Assembly: GCA_944386555.1 (NCBI GenBank)
Contig: CALXBN010000047.1
Span: forward strand, 1 to 61,809
DNA from: an uncultured Ruthenibacterium sp.
GTDB lineage: Bacteria > Bacillota > Clostridia > Oscillospirales > Ruminococcaceae
DNA: 61,809 nt
Direction: 5' to 3'
In this document: positions 7,614 to 16,522 of the stretch, piece by piece
How the letters are laid out: the number at the start of each line of letters is the position of its first letter
How positions within the stretch are numbered: position 1 is the first letter of the stretch
Translations under genes and position numbers: made by a program
The notes under the pieces: generated by a model
The model's database searches: none
What the model was told of the DNA's origin: nothing
Seen by the model: the letters and a program-made list of their open reading frames with translations, nothing else

Positions 7614-8723
7614 TCAATATTTTTCCACAATCGCCTGCATGGCATCCCACTGGGCCTCCATGTCCGAAACCAGTTTGAACTGGGTACGGCAGCGGTCCAG
7701 GTTCTGGCCGTCACGGTGCACGGCGAAGTAATGGTCGCCCTCCAAATAATCCGTCAAAAAGCGCATGCCGCACTCCAGAGTCATCAGTTTGGCACCCCAG
7801 GGAAGATATGCCTTTTCCTCCCGGGTCAGGGTGCCGGCAGCGCCTTCCAAAAAGCCTTTGGTGTACACCTCGAACAGGCCGATGTCGAAATTGACTTTGG
7901 CAAGGTCCCGTTCGTCTTCAGCGCTGTGGTTGGCGCCGAAACGGATGGAATCGCCGAAATCGTTGCAGGCCAGGCCCGGCATCACAGTGTCCAGGTCAAT
8001 GACGCACAGTCCTTCACCGGTGGCCTTGTCGATCAGCACATTGTTCAGCTTGGTGTCGTTGTGGGTGACGCGCAGGGGGATTCGGCCCTCCCGCAGGGCC
8101 TGCAGGCATACGCTGCAGTCCGCCTGGCGGGTTTGGGCGAAGGCGATCTCCGCTTCTACGCCTTTGGCGCGGCCCATCACGTCCGCCTGTACAGCTTTCA
8201 TCAGGTTGGCGTAGCGGTTTTCCGTGTCGTGGAACTTCTCAATGGTTTCGTACAGCGTGTGAGCGGGATAGTCCTTCAGCATCCGCTGGAACTTACCGAA
8301 GGCCTTGGCTGATGCGGCAAACAGCGCCGGCGTTTCGGCGGCCTGCAGGCAAACAGTGCCCTCAATGAAGGGATAAACCCGCCAGGCGCCCTGCTGGGAA
8401 TCGGTGAACCAGGTGGCGCCGGTTCTGGTGCGCAGCACGGTCATGGTTTCGCGGGCGGCGTCCCCGCCCGCGGCGGCGATTTCGCTGCGCAAATAGTCGG
8501 TAACGCCTACGATGTTGGCCATCAGCTGGTCGGGATGCTTGAAAGCTGCGGCGCTCATGCGCTGCAGGATATAGCGGGCGCAGCCGCCGTCCTCCGTCTG
8601 CACATATACGCAGAAGGTGTCGTTGATATGTCCTTTGCCGTAGCGCACGGCACCCACGATCTGGCCGCCGAAGTTCCAGGCGGCCAGGGCCTCATTCAGT
8701 CTGTTTTCAGCGGGCTCTGCCAT
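7614..8723 (-). CDS. nahK: N-acetylhexosamine 1-kinase (NahK-like)
   Basis: Cytoplasmic phosphotransferase of the aminoglycoside-phosphotransferase fold, 369 aa. It should phosphorylate GlcNAc/GalNAc at C1, the second product branch of LNB/GNB phosphorolysis. The kinase catalytic loop is HNDTKLNNVL (catalytic Asp and Mg-binding Asn), and the second metal site is VIDLDTVMPGL, a stretch characteristic of NahK proteins. The start ATG at 8723 has GGGAGG about 8 bases upstream, inside the end of the nucleotidyltransferase gene. Its neighbours (nucleotidyltransferase, GalE and a GH112 phosphorylase 10 kb away) reconstruct the bifidobacterial lnp pathway, which supports NahK over choline or homoserine kinase alternatives in this fold. 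Confidence 0.88.
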   Translation of the reverse strand: MAEPAENRLNEALAAWNFGGQIVGAVRYGKGHINDTFCVYVQTEDGGCARYILQRMSAAAFKHPDQLMANIVGVTDYLRSEIAAAGGDAARETMTVLRTRTGATWFTDSQQGAWRVYPFIEGTVCLQAAETPALFAASAKAFGKFQRMLKDYPAHTLYETIEKFHDTENRYANLMKAVQADVMGRAKGVEAEIAFAQTRQADCSVCLQALREGRIPLRVTHNDTKLNNVLIDKATGEGLCVIDLDTVMPGLACNDFGDSIRFGANHSAEDERDLAKVNFDIGLFEVYTKGFLEGAAGTLTREEKAYLPWGAKLMTLECGMRFLTDYLEGDHYFAVHRDGQNLDRCRTQFKLVSDMEAQWDAMQAIVEKY

Positions 8724-8726
8724 GGC

Positions 8727-9650
8727 TCACACCTCCCACAGATTGTCCGGATACAGCCCGGCGGCAGTTTTTTCGGCGATGGCCGCCACGACCACGGGCT
8801 TATCCTCCTTGTACGTTACGCCATACCACTTGTCGTGGCTTTTCAGCACCTGTACGGTGGCTTTGCCCTCGGCGATCAGCGCGCTCACCACGCTGGGCAG
8901 GAAATACTCGCCCTTCAGGGGGTTGGTTTTCATCACATTGTCCAGAAAAGCAGGGAAACGCGCGCCCACTTCGTCCACAAAGCTGGGGGTAAAGCCCCAC
9001 AGGTTCATGCTTACCACGCTGTTGGGGGCAAGGTCGGTCCAGGTGGCGCCGTCATCCTCGGTGAAATGGATGCCGCCCGCGTAGGTGCCGATCTTGGTGC
9101 GTTCGGTAACGCTGGCCAGGGTGCCGTCGGCGTTTTCCACGCACACGCCCCGGGCTACGGTGCCGTGTTCGGTCACGGTGTTCTGCAGCAGGTAGCCCAC
9201 CATGGCGTAGCGGTATTGCCCGTCGTCGGCATGGGTGGACAGATAGCCGTAAATCTCCCGGAAGGCTTCGGGGCCGTAGTAATCGTCGGCATTGATCACC
9301 GCGAAAGGCGCGTCAATCACGTCCCGGGCAGCGTAGACGGCGTGGCTGGTGCCCCAGGGCTTGGTGCGGCCTTCAGGCACGGTATAGCCGGCGGGCAGGT
9401 CCTCCAGCTGCTGGTAGGCGTAGCGCACATCCATGATGTTCGACAGCCGGTCGCCGATGGCGGCCTTGAAGTCGGCCTCGATCTCGCGCTTGATAATGAA
9501 CACCACGGTCTCAAAGCCCGCGCGGCGGGCGTCGAAGATGGAATAATCGATGATCAGCTGGCCGTGGCTGCCCACCGGGTCGATCTGTTTGAGCCCGCCG
9601 TAGCGGCTGCCCATGCCTGCGGCCATCACCACAAGGATCGGTTTTTTCAT
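8727..9650 (-). CDS. Nucleotidyltransferase (UTP-hexose-1-phosphate type) of the LNB/GNB pathway
   Basis: A 307-aa sugar-nucleotide pyrophosphorylase. The N-terminal ILVVMAAGMGSRYGG is the nucleotide-binding G-x-G-x-R signature, and VINADDYYG supplies the metal-binding acid. ATG 9650 is preceded by AAAGGAGG nine bases upstream; a longer frame lacks an RBS. It sits between galE and the nahK-like gene, so it likely converts the N-acetylhexosamine-1-phosphate (or Gal-1-P) made by those enzymes into UDP-sugar. This would replace the GalT-type uridylyltransferase used by bifidobacteria. The exact sugar and nucleotide are inferred. Confidence 0.82.
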   Translation of the reverse strand: MKKPILVVMAAGMGSRYGGLKQIDPVGSHGQLIIDYSIFDARRAGFETVVFIIKREIEADFKAAIGDRLSNIMDVRYAYQQLEDLPAGYTVPEGRTKPWGTSHAVYAARDVIDAPFAVINADDYYGPEAFREIYGYLSTHADDGQYRYAMVGYLLQNTVTEHGTVARGVCVENADGTLASVTERTKIGTYAGGIHFTEDDGATWTDLAPNSVVSMNLWGFTPSFVDEVGARFPAFLDNVMKTNPLKGEYFLPSVVSALIAEGKATVQVLKSHDKWYGVTYKEDKPVVVAAIAEKTAAGLYPDNLWEV

Positions 9651-9691
9651 AGGGGTTGCCCTCCTTTTGTAATCGTTCAGCGCCAGGGCTC

Positions 9692-10714
9692 TCAGCCCTT
9701 GTAGCCGTCGGGGTTCATGCTCTGCCATTTGTAGCTGGAGGCACACATCTCCTCGATGCCGTACTGGGCTTTCCAGCCCAGTTCCCGCAGGGCTTTGCCC
9801 GGGTCGGCATAGCATTCGGCGATATCGCCGGGCCGGCGCGGGTCGATCACATAGGGGATCTCGTGCCCGCAGGCCTTGGAATAAGCGCGGATCACATCCA
9901 GCACGCTGTAGCCGTGGCCGGTGCCCAGGTTGCAGACGAACAGGCCGGGCTTTTCAGCCTCCAGCTTGCGGATGGCGGCTACATGGCCCCGGGCCAGGTC
10001 CACCACATGGATGTAATCCCGTACGCCGGTGCCGTCGGGGGTGGGATAATCGTTGCCGAACACGTGGACCTTTTCCAGTTTGCCCACGGCGACTTTGGCG
10101 ATATAGGGCACCAGGTTATTGGGAATGCCGTTGGGATCTTCGCCGATCAGGCCGCTTTCGTGGGCGCCGATGGGGTTGAAATAGCGCAGCAGGGCCACGT
10201 TCAGGGCGGGATCGGCGGCACAGCAGTCGGTGAGGATGCGCTCATTCATCACCTTGGTGGTGCCGTAGGGGTTGGTGGTGGCGCCGGTGGGCATATCTTC
10301 GGTGATGGGCACCTGCGCCGGGTCCCCGTACACGGTGGCGGAAGAGGAGAACACGAAGTTCTTGCATCCGTACCGGCGCATCACATCCAGGATGGTGAGG
10401 GTAGAGGTGAGATTGTTGGAATAGTACTCGATGGGCTTGGAAACGCTTTCCCCCACGGCCTTATAGGCGGCGAACTGGATCACGGCGTCGATGTCGGTGT
10501 TTTCCCGGAAAATTTTCTCCACCGCATCTTTGTCTGTCACATCGGCTTCCACGAAGCGGAAGTCCTTGCCGGTGATCTGCCGGACACGTTCCAGCGCCTT
10601 GGGGCTGGAATTGTAAAAATTGTCGGCCACTACAATGTCGTAGCCGGCGTTCAAAAGCTCTACGCAGGTATGGCTGCCGATATAGCCGGCACCGCCGCTG
10701 ACCAAAATTGCCAT
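9692..10714 (-). CDS. galE: UDP-glucose 4-epimerase
   Basis: NAD-dependent short-chain dehydrogenase/epimerase, 340 aa, the standard GalE length. It shows the Rossmann motif GGAGYIGSHTCVELL at the N-terminus, the catalytic SSSATVYG serine and the YGTTK (YxxxK) pair, and VRDYIHVVDLARGH. It interconverts UDP-Glc/UDP-Gal and possibly UDP-GlcNAc/UDP-GalNAc, as needed to route both halves of LNB or GNB into metabolism. The RBS is AAAGGAAG. It is first of a three-gene unit with the nucleotidyltransferase and the nahK-like gene, preceded by an AT-rich promoter region carrying repeated TATCCAA elements. Confidence 0.95.
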   Translation of the reverse strand: MAILVSGGAGYIGSHTCVELLNAGYDIVVADNFYNSSPKALERVRQITGKDFRFVEADVTDKDAVEKIFRENTDIDAVIQFAAYKAVGESVSKPIEYYSNNLTSTLTILDVMRRYGCKNFVFSSSATVYGDPAQVPITEDMPTGATTNPYGTTKVMNERILTDCCAADPALNVALLRYFNPIGAHESGLIGEDPNGIPNNLVPYIAKVAVGKLEKVHVFGNDYPTPDGTGVRDYIHVVDLARGHVAAIRKLEAEKPGLFVCNLGTGHGYSVLDVIRAYSKACGHEIPYVIDPRRPGDIAECYADPGKALRELGWKAQYGIEEMCASSYKWQSMNPDGYKG

Positions 10715-10827
10715 AAAAAACAGCTTCCTTTCTGTGAAAATCGTGAAAAATAACCAGACTTCCTTGTCTTTATTGTAGTAGCGCGGGGCGTGTTAGGAAA
10801 TAGATTTTTGCAGACAATATTTGCACA

Positions 10828-10855
10828 ATTATATCCAAATGCCTGAATCCAACAA
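10828..10855 (-). promoter_or_regulatory. Candidate promoter of galE operon
   Basis: On the minus strand TTGTTG (10855-10850), a 16-base spacer and a perfect TATAAT (10833-10828). The -35 is weak, which suits activation by one of the adjacent AraC proteins. Confidence 0.5.
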
Positions 10856-10873
10856 AATGCGGACGATTGGATA
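10832..10873. repeat. Repeated TATCCAA / TTGGATA elements at the galE promoter
   Basis: Plus-strand copies are TATCCAA (10832-10838), ATCCAA (10847-10852) and the inverted TTGGATA (10867-10873). They overlap the galE promoter and are a plausible operator for an adjacent AraC-family regulator. Confidence 0.45.
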
Positions 10874-10894
10874 AAATTGCCCGCAAAAAAACGG

Positions 10895-11821
10895 TCAGTC
10901 GTCGCCGCCGGGTGCCTTCCCGGACAGTCCCTTGATGCTGGAGGCGTATTCCGAAGGGGTCATGCCCGTCACCTTTTTGAAATGGCGGGAGAAGTAGTGG
11001 ATGGAGGTATACCCCAGCATGGCGGCGATCTCGGTGAAATTGTGGCTGCCCTCTCGGATCTTCTCCTTGGCGGCTTCGATCTTCAGCCCGCCGAAGTACT
11101 CCATGGCGCCGCCGCCGGTTTTTTCCCGGAACATCTTCTGCAGATAGCTGCGGCCGATCAGGTTGTCCCGGCAGATGTCTGCCAGGGTCAGCTTGCGGGA
11201 GAGGTTGGCTTCCAGATATTTGGTCACGCGGTCGATGAATTCCTGCTGGCTGTGCTCGCGGATCAGGCTGGTGGGCTTTTCGTCCCCGGGGGCGGCCTTG
11301 CCGGCCCGGCGCACCAGACGCACCAGCAGCTGCTCCAGGCACAGGCCAATCAGCTCTTCGGCACCGAACGGGGCGTTTTCGCGGCGCACCAGCTGCAGGG
11401 TCTGCGGGTCGCCCAGAGGGGAGGAAAAGGCGGTGCCGGCCTCTTTCACCACGGTGGCCAGCAGGGCACGGGCGCTGTCGCCCAGATTTTCAACCCGGTT
11501 TTCAAAATATGCCATGGCCGGGCTTCGGCAGACAAATCCGATCACCACCAGGTTGGGTGCGGTGCCGCCGCAGGCGTGCAGGCTGTGAAATTCGCCGGGT
11601 TTGTGAAAGATCATCTGCCCCTTTTTCAGAATGTGCTCCGTCAGGTCTTCCGGCCCGGGGCCGGCCTGCACGGCCACCTGCCCTTTGTCCACATATAAAA
11701 ATTCCCAAAAATCGTGGCTTTCGCCTTCGAAGGCATACGTGCTGGCATATTCAAAATAGTGCACGCTTACCACTTCGGCCACCTCAATGGGCCGCTGCAG
11801 GCGCAGGCTGCGGTATCCCAT
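10895..11821 (-). CDS. AraC-family regulator with cupin sensor
   Basis: A 308-aa transcription regulator. Residues about 15-95 form a cupin-like N-terminal sensor (WEFLYVDKGQVAV, then a PGEFHSLHACGG turn with His). The last 100 residues are two helix-turn-helix motifs of the AraC/XylS type, ending with the signature FTEIAAMLGYTSIHYFSRHF and MTPSEY. The RBS AAGGAGGAGG is strong. It is downstream of a second AraC gene (45-base gap) and upstream of galE, within the LNB/GNB locus, so control of sugar uptake or phosphorolysis genes is the likely role. The effector is unknown. Confidence 0.9.
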   Translation of the reverse strand: MGYRSLRLQRPIEVAEVVSVHYFEYASTYAFEGESHDFWEFLYVDKGQVAVQAGPGPEDLTEHILKKGQMIFHKPGEFHSLHACGGTAPNLVVIGFVCRSPAMAYFENRVENLGDSARALLATVVKEAGTAFSSPLGDPQTLQLVRRENAPFGAEELIGLCLEQLLVRLVRRAGKAAPGDEKPTSLIREHSQQEFIDRVTKYLEANLSRKLTLADICRDNLIGRSYLQKMFREKTGGGAMEYFGGLKIEAAKEKIREGSHNFTEIAAMLGYTSIHYFSRHFKKVTGMTPSEYASSIKGLSGKAPGGDD

Positions 11822-11866
11822 GGTGTTTCCTCCTCCTTTGCTAAAAGCCGGCGCAAAGCCGGCGCT

Positions 11867-12739
11867 TCACGTGCGCGGGCCGCCCGCCCGCGGGGCCGGC
11901 AGGGGCACAGCCCGGGCTGCCCGGTACTGCTTGCGGTATTCCAGCGGGCTTTGGTTCATCAGGCGCCGGAAGCTTTGACTGAAATAACTGGGTGAAGAAA
12001 AACCCAGCACCTGGGCGATGCGGGACAGGGACAAATCGGTGTTTTCCAGCAGGTACCGGCTTTCGCGGATGCGCCGCTCGATCAGGTAGTTGATGGGTGA
12101 AACACCGTATTCCTTGTTGAATACATGTACCAGGTAGTATTTGTTCATGTGCACCACCCCGGCCAGGGTGTCCAGGGTGATGCTTTCGGCAAAGTGCTCG
12201 TCAATATAGCGGCGCACCACGGCGCACTCTTTGTTGGTGCGCTTGACGGGGCTCATCTCCATGGTGAAGCGGGTATGGCGGCGCAGCTTCACCAGCAGCA
12301 CGTCCAGCAGATGCTGGCACACCTGTTCCCACTGGGCGGGCTGTTCGCTGGCCTCCCGCAGCAGTGTGCGCAGAAAGAACACGATCTCGCTGCGGTTGTC
12401 CCGGTAGTTCAGCACCGCGAAGGACTCGCCGTTTTCGCCGAAGCGGAACTCCAGCCCGTCGACACCCAGCACGATGTACTCCAGCGGGTTGGCTGTCATA
12501 CTGGATTCGGTGTGGCTGACGCCGGCATTGACGATCACAAGATCATCACTGCCCACGGGCAGGCTCCTGCCCTCCAGCATAAATTCGCCGATGCCCCGCA
12601 CACAGTAAAACAGCTCGGTGCAGGCATGGGTGTGCAGCGTGCTGTGCCAATCCTCGCCGAACTGGGCCTCGGTGATATATAAAAGCCGCGCCCCCTCGCT
12701 GGAAAAGGGGGATTCCAGCTCGTACCGGCTGTTGCTCAT
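11867..12739 (-). CDS. AraC-family regulator, divergent from LNB/GNB transporter operon
   Basis: A 290-aa AraC/XylS-type regulator with an N-terminal cupin sensor (LHTHACTELFYCVRGIGEFML) and a C-terminal double HTH ending SLSRIAQVLGFSSPSYFSQSF and QSPLEYRKQY. The RBS GAAAGGAG precedes ATG 12739. It is transcribed away from the importer/phosphorylase operon across a 427-base intergenic region that holds its own promoter and an inverted repeat. It is therefore the best candidate for the direct regulator of that operon. Confidence 0.9.
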   Translation of the reverse strand: MSNSRYELESPFSSEGARLLYITEAQFGEDWHSTLHTHACTELFYCVRGIGEFMLEGRSLPVGSDDLVIVNAGVSHTESSMTANPLEYIVLGVDGLEFRFGENGESFAVLNYRDNRSEIVFFLRTLLREASEQPAQWEQVCQHLLDVLLVKLRRHTRFTMEMSPVKRTNKECAVVRRYIDEHFAESITLDTLAGVVHMNKYYLVHVFNKEYGVSPINYLIERRIRESRYLLENTDLSLSRIAQVLGFSSPSYFSQSFRRLMNQSPLEYRKQYRAARAVPLPAPRAGGPRT

Positions 12740-12826
12740 GGTGCGCTCCTTTCCGGCAGTGCCGCTCGGTTTAGCGATATTGCGAATTTATTAGAGATGT
12801 TGAGCCACAAATGGGCTGTGCCGAGA

Positions 12827-12843
12827 AGAAAAGCTACTTTTCT
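12827..12843. repeat. Perfect inverted repeat AGAAAAG-CTA-CTTTTCT
   Basis: Seven-base arms with a three-base centre, located about 30 bases downstream of the AraC promoter in its 5' untranslated region. It may be an operator, perhaps for autoregulation. Confidence 0.5.
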
Positions 12844-12867
12844 AAAATAAGTCGATCTTATACTGCT

Positions 12868-12896
12868 ATTATAAACGCTGAACTGACAGATTACAA
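12868..12896 (-). promoter_or_regulatory. Promoter of the AraC gene
   Basis: Minus strand: TTGTAA (12896-12891), 17-base spacer, TATAAT (12873-12868). Confidence 0.75.
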
Positions 12897-13166
12897 GCGC
12901 AAGATTGCGGCGAAAAATGGCCTTTTGACATGTTGCATAGTTTTTCGGCGGAGAATTTGTCTACAATGTTCATAAAATGTGGGCCATGCCAAGGAATTTA
13001 ATAATTGAATTGCACAAAAGAACAATATCCATAAAAAAGAGGACAACAAACCCATTGCGCCGGTACGGGAATCCGTCTATCCTATATTTGTGAGGTTTGA
13101 ATCCCCGGCGGCCGGCACGGCCCCGCGGGAGGAGAGAGAAAACCCGCAGCAAATAGGAGGTTTATT

Positions 13167-14546
13167 ATGAAAAAGGTTCTGAGCATGATTCTGGCGCTGG
13201 CCCTGGCCGCGTCTGCGCTGGCAGCCTGCGGCGGCAGCGCGTCGTCGTCCGCTCCGGCGTCCGCTGCCGGCAGCGAAGCCGGCTCCGCCCCGGCGTCCAC
13301 CGCCGAGCCCACCGGCGATTACGCCGGCCAGACGCTGAAAGTGGCTGCCATTGAGACGGCCTACGGCGTGGAGATGTGGCAGCAGGTGGCCGATGCCTTC
13401 GAGGCCAAAACCGGCGCCACGGTGGAGCTGACTACCGATAAAAACCTGGAGGACGTGATCGACCCCCAGATGAAAGCCGGCAATTTTTATGATGTGGTCC
13501 ATCTGGCGACCGGCCGTGAGAAGGCCCTGCCCGAGACCATGCTGAAGGAAAACGCCATCCTGGAAGTGACTGACGTTTTGGACATGAAGGTGCTGGGCGA
13601 GGATGTCACCGTGGGCGAGAAGATCATTCCCGGCTTCACCGGCAACCTGACCACCAACCCCTACGGCGATGAAAAAGTGTACATGATGCCCATGTTCTAC
13701 GGGCCCTGCGGCCTGTTCTACAACAAGGCCAACTTTACCGAGGGCGGCGGCGAGCTGGAGCTGCCCGAGACCTGGGACGAGCTGTTTGCCCTGGCGGACC
13801 AGACCGACATCCCCCTGTTCACTTATCCCACCGCAGGTTATCTGGACGCTTTCACCTATGCCATGATCGCCGAGGTGGGCGGGCAGGACTTCTTCAACAA
13901 GGCCCTGCAGTATGACGAGGAGACCTGGAACAGCGCCGGGATCGACACGATGTTCGACATTCTGGGCCAGCTGGCTGCCAACACCAACCCTGCTACCCCC
14001 AGCTATGCCAACAACGACAACTTCACCAAGAACCAGCAGATGATCCTGGACAACGAGGCCCTGTTTATGCCCAACGGCAACTGGGTGATTGGCGAGATGG
14101 CTGACGCGCCCCGCGCCGACGGCTTCGAGTGGGGCTTCATGGCCCTGCCCGCTGTGGAAGAGGGCGGTGACCGCTACAGCTACACCTTCTTCGAGCAGAG
14201 CTGGATTCCTGCCGGCGCCGAGAACCCTGAGCTGGCCAAGCTGTTCCTGACCTTCCTGTACAGCGACGAGGCCGCCGATATCTTCGCCGAAGCGGGCGGC
14301 GCCGTGCAGCCCATCACCGGTATGACCGATAAGCTGAGCGCGGACAACCAGGTGTATTACAGCGTGTATGACAACGGCGCCAAGGCTGCCATCGGCACCT
14401 TTGCCACCACCGCTCCTGTGGAAGGCGTCAACCTCAAGGACGACCTGTGCTTCACCATGGACAGCGTGGTCAGCGGCACCAAAACCGTGGACGAGTGGAA
14501 AACCGCCGTGCGCACCACGGTGGACACCCTGCGCGGTGCACTGTAA
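13167..14546 (+). CDS. Carbohydrate ABC transporter substrate-binding lipoprotein (LNB/GNB operon)
   Basis: Extracellular sugar-binding protein of the MalE/NgcE class, 459 aa. It starts with a typical lipoprotein signal (MKKVLSMILALALAAS, lipobox ALAAC at Cys20) and an Ala/Ser-rich linker to about residue 50. Binding-protein motifs include LPETWDELFALADQ and late aromatic-rich segments. It heads the importer operon, followed by an internal hairpin and two permeases. No ATPase gene is present, so a shared MsmK-type ATPase encoded elsewhere must energise it. The GH112 phosphorylase in the operon makes lacto-N-biose or galacto-N-biose the expected ligand (inference). Confidence 0.93.
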   Translation: MKKVLSMILALALAASALAACGGSASSSAPASAAGSEAGSAPASTAEPTGDYAGQTLKVAAIETAYGVEMWQQVADAFEAKTGATVELTTDKNLEDVIDPQMKAGNFYDVVHLATGREKALPETMLKENAILEVTDVLDMKVLGEDVTVGEKIIPGFTGNLTTNPYGDEKVYMMPMFYGPCGLFYNKANFTEGGGELELPETWDELFALADQTDIPLFTYPTAGYLDAFTYAMIAEVGGQDFFNKALQYDEETWNSAGIDTMFDILGQLAANTNPATPSYANNDNFTKNQQMILDNEALFMPNGNWVIGEMADAPRADGFEWGFMALPAVEEGGDRYSYTFFEQSWIPAGAENPELAKLFLTFLYSDEAADIFAEAGGAVQPITGMTDKLSADNQVYYSVYDNGAKAAIGTFATTAPVEGVNLKDDLCFTMDSVVSGTKTVDEWKTAVRTTVDTLRGAL

Positions 14547-14642
14547 GCTGCATCCATAGCGCGCCCGGCCGGCAGGCGTTCCGCCGCAAAGGCGCCCCGC
14601 CAGGCCCCGCGCCCCTTTGTACACGGATCTGCAACGGTAACC

Positions 14643-14691
14643 GCAGCGGCGGGCGGAGGGCCATTGAGCCCTTCCGCCCGCTGCTTTTTTC
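14643..14691 (+). terminator. Intra-operon hairpin after the binding-protein gene
   Basis: A long GC-rich hairpin (GCAGCGGCGGGCGGAGGG paired with CCCTTCCGCCCGCTGC) followed by TTTTTT stands between the binding-protein and permease genes. It probably terminates part of the transcripts, leaving more binding protein than permease. Confidence 0.85.
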
Positions 14692-14712
14692 GCTAAGAAT
14701 GGAGATGGAATC

Positions 14713-15603
14713 ATGCAAAAAAATAAGGCGCGCAGCCGGTTTATCGTGGCCTGTGTGGCCCCGGCGTGCATCCTGGCATTTATCTTCATGGTGGTGCCAA
14801 CGTTCAATGTGTTCCGCATGTCCCTGTTCCGGTGGGGAGGCTATTCTCCGAACCAGACCTTTGTGGGCCTGCAGAACTTCATCACGCTGTTCCAGGATGA
14901 AGACTTCTTCCGTTCATGCCGCAACAGCATCCTGCTGATCGTGCTGGTGACGGTGGTCACCCTCAGCTTTGCGCTGCTGTTCGCCTTCATCCTCACCCGG
15001 GAGAAAATCCGCGGGCAGAATTTGTTCCGCATCGTGTTCTATATTCCCAACATCCTGTCTGTGGTGGTTATCAGCGCTATCTTCAGCGCCATTTACGATT
15101 CCAACCGCGGCCTGCTGAACAGCATCCTCAGCCTGTTCCGCGGCGACGCCGACCCCATCTACTGGCTGGGCGACCAGAAGATCGTCATTTACAGCCTGGC
15201 CATCGCCATGGTGTGGCAGGCCATTGGCTACTACATGGTGATGTATATGGCCTCCATGTCGTCCATCCCCGAAAGCCTGTATGAGAGTGCCAACCTGGAG
15301 GGCGCTTCCCGCACCAGGCAGTTCTTCTCCATCACCCTGCCGCTGATCTGGACCAACATCCGCACCACCCTGACATTTTTCATCATTTCCAACATCAACA
15401 TGAGCTTCCTGTTTGTGAAGGCGATGACCGGCGGCGGCCCGGACGGCTCCACGGAAGTGTTCCTCAGCTACATGTATTCCCAGGCGTACACCAATTCCAC
15501 CTACGGCTACGGCATGGCCATCGGTGTAGTGGTGTTCAGCTTCTCCTTCGCGCTGTCGGCGCTGGTGAACTTTGTCACCAAGCGCGAGCCGCTGGAATTC
15601 TAA
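14713..15603 (+). CDS. Sugar ABC transporter permease (MalF-type)
   Basis: Inner-membrane subunit, 296 aa, with about six membrane segments. The first spans roughly residues 10-32, and the EAA loop (ESLYESANLEGASRTRQFF) that docks the ATPase lies around residue 195. The start ATG follows GGAGATGG. It pairs with the next gene, also 296 aa, to form the heterodimeric channel for the operon's binding protein. Confidence 0.94.
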   Translation: MQKNKARSRFIVACVAPACILAFIFMVVPTFNVFRMSLFRWGGYSPNQTFVGLQNFITLFQDEDFFRSCRNSILLIVLVTVVTLSFALLFAFILTREKIRGQNLFRIVFYIPNILSVVVISAIFSAIYDSNRGLLNSILSLFRGDADPIYWLGDQKIVIYSLAIAMVWQAIGYYMVMYMASMSSIPESLYESANLEGASRTRQFFSITLPLIWTNIRTTLTFFIISNINMSFLFVKAMTGGGPDGSTEVFLSYMYSQAYTNSTYGYGMAIGVVVFSFSFALSALVNFVTKREPLEF

Positions 15604-15618
15604 GAAAGGGGTGGCGTT

Positions 15619-16509
15619 ATGAAACAAGACATCGTGGGCCACAAACAGGGCCTTGTCTCCAAAATCATCATCTATGTGCTGCTGATTGCGCTGCTCATCA
15701 CCATTGTGGTGCCGGTGGCCTGGGTGTTTATGGCCTCCATCAAGGAGAACAGCGAGTTTTACGGTAATCCATTCGCACTGCCCCAGGGTGTGCACTGGCA
15801 GAACTTTGTGGACGCCTGGACCAAGGCGCGCATGGGCGATTACTTCTTTACTTCGGTAATGATCACCGCCATGGCGCTGGCCATTCTGCTGGTGGTGGCG
15901 CTGCCGGCGGCCTATGTGCTCAGCCGGTACAAATTCATCGGCAGCAAGTTCCTGAACACCTGCTTTATGGCGGGGCTGTTCATCAACGTCAGCTATATTG
16001 TGGTACCCATCTTCCTGATGTTCGTCTCCGGCGATAAGATCGTACGCAACCTCTTCGGAACCGGCTTCTTCTTGAACAACCCGTTTGTCGTGTCGGTGGT
16101 GCTGGCCTCCACCACGCTGCCGTTCACCATCTATCTGCTCAGCAGCTACCTGGCCACCTTGCCCAAGGACTATGAGGAGGCCGCCTATGTGGACGGTGCA
16201 GGCTACTTCACTACCATGGTGCGCATCATCCTGCCCATGGCAAAGCCCAGCATCGTCACCGTGATCCTGTTTGAGTTCCTGGCCTACTGGAACGAATACA
16301 TCATCAGCCAAACCATGCTGACCGACCCCAACGGCGCGCGCACTTTGCCTGTGGGCCTGCTGAACCTGATGAAGGCCCAGAACGCCCGCGCAGAGTACGG
16401 CCAGATGTATGCCGGCATGGTGATGGTGATGGTGCCCACGCTGGTGCTGTACATGTGCGTGCAGAAAAAGCTGACCCAGGGCATGACACTGGGCGGCCTG
16501 AAAGGCTGA
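15619..16509 (+). CDS. Sugar ABC transporter permease (MalG-type)
   Basis: Second channel subunit, 296 aa, six predicted membrane segments. The EAA loop reads PKDYEEAAYVDGAGYFTTM, and the C-terminus LTQGMTLGGLKG is typical of MalG-type permeases. It begins 15 bases after the MalF-type gene behind AAAGGGG. It is cotranscribed with the partner permease and the small membrane protein. Confidence 0.94.
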   Translation: MKQDIVGHKQGLVSKIIIYVLLIALLITIVVPVAWVFMASIKENSEFYGNPFALPQGVHWQNFVDAWTKARMGDYFFTSVMITAMALAILLVVALPAAYVLSRYKFIGSKFLNTCFMAGLFINVSYIVVPIFLMFVSGDKIVRNLFGTGFFLNNPFVVSVVLASTTLPFTIYLLSSYLATLPKDYEEAAYVDGAGYFTTMVRIILPMAKPSIVTVILFEFLAYWNEYIISQTMLTDPNGARTLPVGLLNLMKAQNARAEYGQMYAGMVMVMVPTLVLYMCVQKKLTQGMTLGGLKG

Positions 16510-16522
16510 GGAGGGAATTGCC

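Larger units (their letters stand above)
12740..13166. promoter_or_regulatory. 427-base AT-rich divergent control region of the LNB/GNB operon
   Basis: No gene is seen here. It contains the AraC-gene promoter (12868-12896), an inverted repeat (12827-12843), and a plus-strand TACAAT at 12962-12967 without a good -35. The best spaced plus-strand pair is TTGCGC (13055-13060), 17 bases, TATCCT (13078-13083), with ACGG-GAAT-CCGT in its spacer (13065-13076). Both plus-strand promoters are weak by consensus, as expected for an activator-dependent sugar operon. The RBS AGGAGG lies just before 13167. Confidence 0.55.
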
